Source: a virus. Taken from it: DNA of 27,944 bases. The notes beneath the pieces are model-generated. The model was not told the origin of the DNA. It searched no databases and worked only from the letters and a program-made list of their open reading frames with translations. The translations under genes and the position numbers were made by a program. Shown piece after piece: positions 26,057 through 27,944 of this stretch. The first letter of the stretch is position 1. The number at the start of each line of letters is the position of its first letter. The stretch covers positions 1 to 27,944 of IMG/VR virus record IMGVR_UViG_3300024999_001287; one strand, written 5' to 3'.

Positions 26057-26085
26057 ATTATACGCTATTTTACGCACAAGTACAA
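26057..26085 (-). promoter_or_regulatory. Promoter of RHH-wHTH/HNH-initiator operon
   Basis: -35 TTGTAC (26080-26085), 17 bases, -10 TATAAT (26057-26062) on the minus strand. The plus strand shows TACG at 26050, 26061 and 26071 (11 and 10 bases apart), candidate operator repeats for the RHH protein. Confidence 0.7.
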
Positions 26086-26140
26086 ACCCTTTATTCCGAC
26101 ACAAACGCAAAATAAAAGACACATATACAAAATCAGGGCA

Positions 26141-26171
26141 ATAAAAATAACCCCTACCATTACGGCAGGGG
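26141..26171 (-). terminator. Terminator of late (lysis) operon
   Basis: On the minus strand CCCCTGCC (26171-26164), loop GTAAT, GGTAGGGG (26158-26151; one G-U pair), then TTATTTTTAT. It stands between the tRNA-like element and the next promoter. Confidence 0.8.
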
Positions 26172-26234
26172 ATTATTCATGGGTATTAATGATGCTATTT
26201 GACGGTCGGGAAATCCCATCCCTCAACATCTCTT

Positions 26235-26350
26235 TGTGTAGGTAGAGATTTGCACTCTACATGATTGGTATTAGCACACTCGCTAACCAGCGTACTTTCA
26301 TACGCTTTCAGATACTTTCGTATCGCGTTTACCTATTTCGCCACTACACA
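26235..26350 (-). tRNA. tRNA-like element, enlarged and probably degenerate
   Basis: On the minus strand TGTGTAG (26350-26344) pairs fully with CTACACA (26241-26235), as an acceptor stem. Next come TG and a D-arm GCG-AAATAGGTAAA-CGC that is very close to tRNA-Leu/Tyr D-arms. Near the 3' end, GTAGAG-TGCAAAT-CTCTAC forms a T-arm with a seven-base loop, but six pairs instead of five. Between D- and T-arm there are 70+ bases instead of about 45: three tandem ten-base units (CGAAAGTATC, TGAAAGCGTA, TGAAAGTACG at 26320-26291) and a hairpin GGTTAGC...GCTAATACC like a long variable arm. I cannot define an anticodon, and no CCA is encoded. It lies between holin and terminator, inside the late transcript. 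Confidence 0.45.
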
Positions 26351-26371
26351 CTTGATATTGTACCATAATCT

Positions 26372-26560
26372 CTACTGCGTTGCATCCCTATTAATCAAAA
26401 TCCCGACAATAGTAGCGATCGCAGCAACTCCATTGGCAATAGCGTTAATATTATCATCTGTGAGAACCGGAATACCTGATACATCTAAAACAAGCTTAAT
26501 AGCCCCCAAAATAGCTACAACGAGAGTTGGCTTACGAAATTTCTCCAAAATATTAATCAA
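26372..26560 (-). CDS. Phage holin (small, two-span)
   Basis: 62 aa from TTG; AAAGGA lies directly beside it, so the start is not certain. 'PTLVVAILGAIKLVLDVSGI' and 'AIANGVAAIATIVGILINRD' are two membrane segments separated by a short acidic loop (PVLTDDNIN), with 'LVLDVSGIPVL' and the final 'GILINRDATQ' as in Bacillota phage holins ('ILVLLGIV.DPTT'). It follows the amidase gene by 48 bases. It would form the membrane lesion that releases the amidase. Confidence 0.75.
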   Translation of the reverse strand: MINILEKFRKPTLVVAILGAIKLVLDVSGIPVLTDDNINAIANGVAAIATIVGILINRDATQ

Positions 26561-26608
26561 TCCTTTCTATTTGGTATACTAAAGGTCTACGGGTTTACTG
26601 CGGTATAC

Positions 26609-27280
26609 CTATGGCAATGCAATCCTTTTACACGCATACTTCTTCATGGTTTCCTTAACGAACTCATCCGCTAGGCTATCTAGGATTCTAACCAGGACAT
26701 AACCATCTTTGTCTGTAGTTGTACTAGTCTGAGTTGTTGCCACGGTATCCACATCCCTCCACGACACTCCTGTAGCCCCACAGACGCCCTTTGTAGCCCC
26801 TTGGATGTACTTGCGCTTATATTCCTCTGTCGGTATCTTTTGCGAGTCTATATCGCTATCCACAAAGCCACCCTCGATAAGGATTGCTGGCATTGAAGTG
26901 TCCCGGAGAACTTGGAAATTAGCAAACTTCCGGCCACGGTCAGGGGAATCGGTGAAGTTTATTAATTCCCTCTGAACAAAATTAGCAAGTTTTTCTCCTT
27001 GCCCCCCGGCTGAAAATGCAAATGTTTCAATACCAACGCCTCCACCGCTATTGAAATGGACAGAGATAAAATAATCTGCACCCCATGCGTTAGCCATTCG
27101 ACATCGTTCGGATAAGGAAACGTCTGAATCCGTTGTTCGCGAATATGCTATGTCAAAGCCAAGTTCTTTAAGTGCGCGGCCTAGTTCGAGGGCATAGATT
27201 AAGGCGTATTGTGATTCTTTAATTTTTACATCAGCACCGGGGTCTTTTCCGCCATGTCCGGGGTCTATAAATATCTTCAT
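26609..27280 (-). CDS. N-acetylmuramoyl-L-alanine amidase (Amidase_3 endolysin)
   Basis: 223 aa; GGGAGAGG before ATG. The catalytic domain spans residues 1-175: 'KIFIDPGHGGKDPGA' (Zn His), 'IKESQYALIYALELGRAL' (Zn Glu), 'ADYFISVHFNSGGGVG' (Zn His) and 'SMPAILIEGGFVDSD' (catalytic Glu). It cleaves the amide bond between muramic acid and L-alanine. The C-terminal ~50 residues (TSTTTDKDGYVLVRILDSLA and DEFVKETMKKYACKRIA) are probably a short wall-binding segment. There is no signal peptide, so export depends on the neighbouring holins. Zn set complete; a typical Bacillota phage endolysin. Confidence 0.93.
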   Translation of the reverse strand: MKIFIDPGHGGKDPGADVKIKESQYALIYALELGRALKELGFDIAYSRTTDSDVSLSERCRMANAWGADYFISVHFNSGGGVGIETFAFSAGGQGEKLANFVQRELINFTDSPDRGRKFANFQVLRDTSMPAILIEGGFVDSDIDSQKIPTEEYKRKYIQGATKGVCGATGVSWRDVDTVATTQTSTTTDKDGYVLVRILDSLADEFVKETMKKYACKRIALP

Positions 27281-27293
27281 AAAATCCTCTCCC

Positions 27294-27524
27294 TTAATTT
27301 CTGACCTCTAGCTTTCTTTCGATTCTCTCTACAGACGTTTGAACATCCTTGATAACCTCCAGGTTGTCAGACAGTTTTTCGATTGTTGTAATATATCGCC
27401 CTTCTCTCTCATCATTAGTCTGAAGTATCCACTTTATCAGCCACGATAATCCACCTATTGACAATACAAACAGGGATAGGAAGATAATGTTGTTATCAAT
27501 TCCGTACTTTATCAAACTTTCCAA
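27294..27524 (-). CDS. BhlA/UviB-like holin
   Basis: 76 aa from TTG with GGGGG seven bases upstream. One N-terminal membrane segment (IIFLSLFVLSIGGLSWLIKW), then a charged coil 'NDEREGRYITTIEKLSDNLE' and 'VIKDVQTSVERIERKLEV'. The sequence 'NDEREGRYITTIEKL' is close to the 'KEREERY...I.KL' signature of BhlA/UviB holin-like proteins. It overlaps no other gene and lies between the HhH protein and the amidase in a standard lysis cassette. Confidence 0.82.
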   Translation of the reverse strand: MESLIKYGIDNNIIFLSLFVLSIGGLSWLIKWILQTNDEREGRYITTIEKLSDNLEVIKDVQTSVERIERKLEVRN

Positions 27525-27525
27525 A

Positions 27526-27930
27526 TTACAACCCCCTCGATTTAACTTTACCCTCGATTGCCTTTATGGTTTCCGGGCCTATTCCCTTAACCCGATCCAA
27601 TGCCCAAATATCCTCATACGGCCTACTTTCAACAATTCTCCTTGCCAATACTGGCCCAATGTCAGGAAGGGACTCTAATGCTTCAACGCTTGCGGAGTTT
27701 ATATTTATTTTGGAGTATTCGATGTAAAGGGCAAAGAAAGAGAAAGACAAGAGGACTACGGTTAATACGCCAATAATTAGCGGTTTATTTGGCTTAATGT
27801 CTGCTACAAACTCACTTGTCTCTTGAAATGCCTTGCGGTATCCCTTGCTCCATAGTTTAGTGCTTTCGTTGTAGTTGTCCGGTGGAAGTCGTTCTTTTTC
27901 TTTGAGCCAGTTGCATAGCTTAACCCACAT
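27526..27930 (-). CDS. ComEA-like helix-hairpin-helix membrane protein
   Basis: 134 aa; AGGAGGGTG before ATG. A cytoplasmic N-terminal part (WVKLCNWLKEKERLPPDNYN) and one membrane segment (~50-70, PLIIGVLTVVLLSFSFFALY) precede 'ININSASVEALESLPDIGPV' and 'VKGIGPETIKAIEGKVKSRG', two helix-hairpin-helix motifs as in the competence DNA receptor ComEA. ComEA binds double-stranded DNA outside the membrane. Its presence upstream of a lysis cassette is a recurring but unexplained phage feature; it may bind DNA or serve as a structural/morphogenesis accessory. The linker domain of ComEA is missing. Confidence 0.8.
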   Translation of the reverse strand: MWVKLCNWLKEKERLPPDNYNESTKLWSKGYRKAFQETSEFVADIKPNKPLIIGVLTVVLLSFSFFALYIEYSKININSASVEALESLPDIGPVLARRIVESRPYEDIWALDRVKGIGPETIKAIEGKVKSRGL

Positions 27931-27944
27931 AGTTGCACCCTCCT

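Noticed and set aside
26265-26582. 105-codon plus-strand frame over the holin and tRNA-like element
   Set aside because: Antisense to the holin, no ribosome site, crosses the tRNA-like structure.
1-27944. CRISPR array, insertion sequence or integrase attachment site
   Set aside because: No regularly spaced 25-40 base repeats with unique spacers, no transposase reading frame with terminal inverted repeats, and no duplicated att core could be found by eye.

Overview
The window looks like part of a temperate phage or phage-plasmid of a spore-forming Bacillota host, most likely Paenibacillaceae or Bacillaceae. The grounds are strong AGGAGG-type ribosome sites, many TTG/GTG starts, AT-leaning composition, an orphan Spo0A-type DNA-binding domain, and Gram-positive phage families (RecT with an MBL-fold nuclease, Rha, BhlA/UviB, amidase/holin). 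No integrase, terminase or structural gene lies in the window, so integrated versus plasmid lifestyle is not settled. Three initiator/origin modules are visible, which favours a replicon that can maintain itself.

Layout. (1) 1-14815, minus strand: a long early operon running right to left. It holds Rha and HTH regulators, many small proteins, a class I methyltransferase, an HNH nuclease, two cytosine methyltransferases (both frame-disrupted), a Spo0A-C-like protein, an SbcC-like ATPase, RecT and an MBL-fold nuclease, two paralogous three-repeat proteins, an AbrB-like protein, a winged-helix initiator containing its own iterons, a DnaC-like loader and further small proteins. A plus-strand RHH gene (2763-2939) sits inside it, divergent from the initiator, with shared operator repeats. 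(2) 14820-15146: a gene-free segment with a plus-strand promoter and an elaborate set of nested RNA helices, a candidate structured ncRNA. (3) 15147-15934: divergent XRE regulators with palindromic operators, probably the lysis/lysogeny switch. (4) 15985-21452, plus strand: a plasmid-like cassette. It starts with a leader carrying a countertranscript RNA and transcription attenuator, then an O-type initiator, a 22-bp iteron origin with DnaA boxes, a MerR/coiled-coil protein, an FtsK/SpoIIIE-like ATPase, a replication-relaxation protein, small membrane proteins, a membrane-anchored M23 peptidase and two exported proteins. (5) 21484-26030, minus: an operon led by an RHH regulator, then a wHTH-HNH protein, a third initiator with 15-bp iterons, and small, often Zn-ribbon, proteins ending in a Lar-like protein. 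(6) 26141-27944, minus: the end of the late operon, with a HhH membrane protein, BhlA/UviB-like holin, amidase, holin, a tRNA-like element and a terminator.

How it fits together: the minus-strand operon supplies homologous recombination, helicase loading and DNA modification; the plus-strand cassette resembles copy-number-controlled plasmid replication plus a compact DNA-translocation or envelope module; the right end lyses the cell. Most notable are the ncRNA candidate, the attenuator with its antisense RNA, three iteron origins in one element, a second conserved-looking reading frame inside the cytosine methyltransferase gene, and an HNH gene whose N-terminus copies that of the interrupted methyltransferase beside it. 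Coordinates and pairings were worked out by eye; family names come from recognition of motifs, not from searches.
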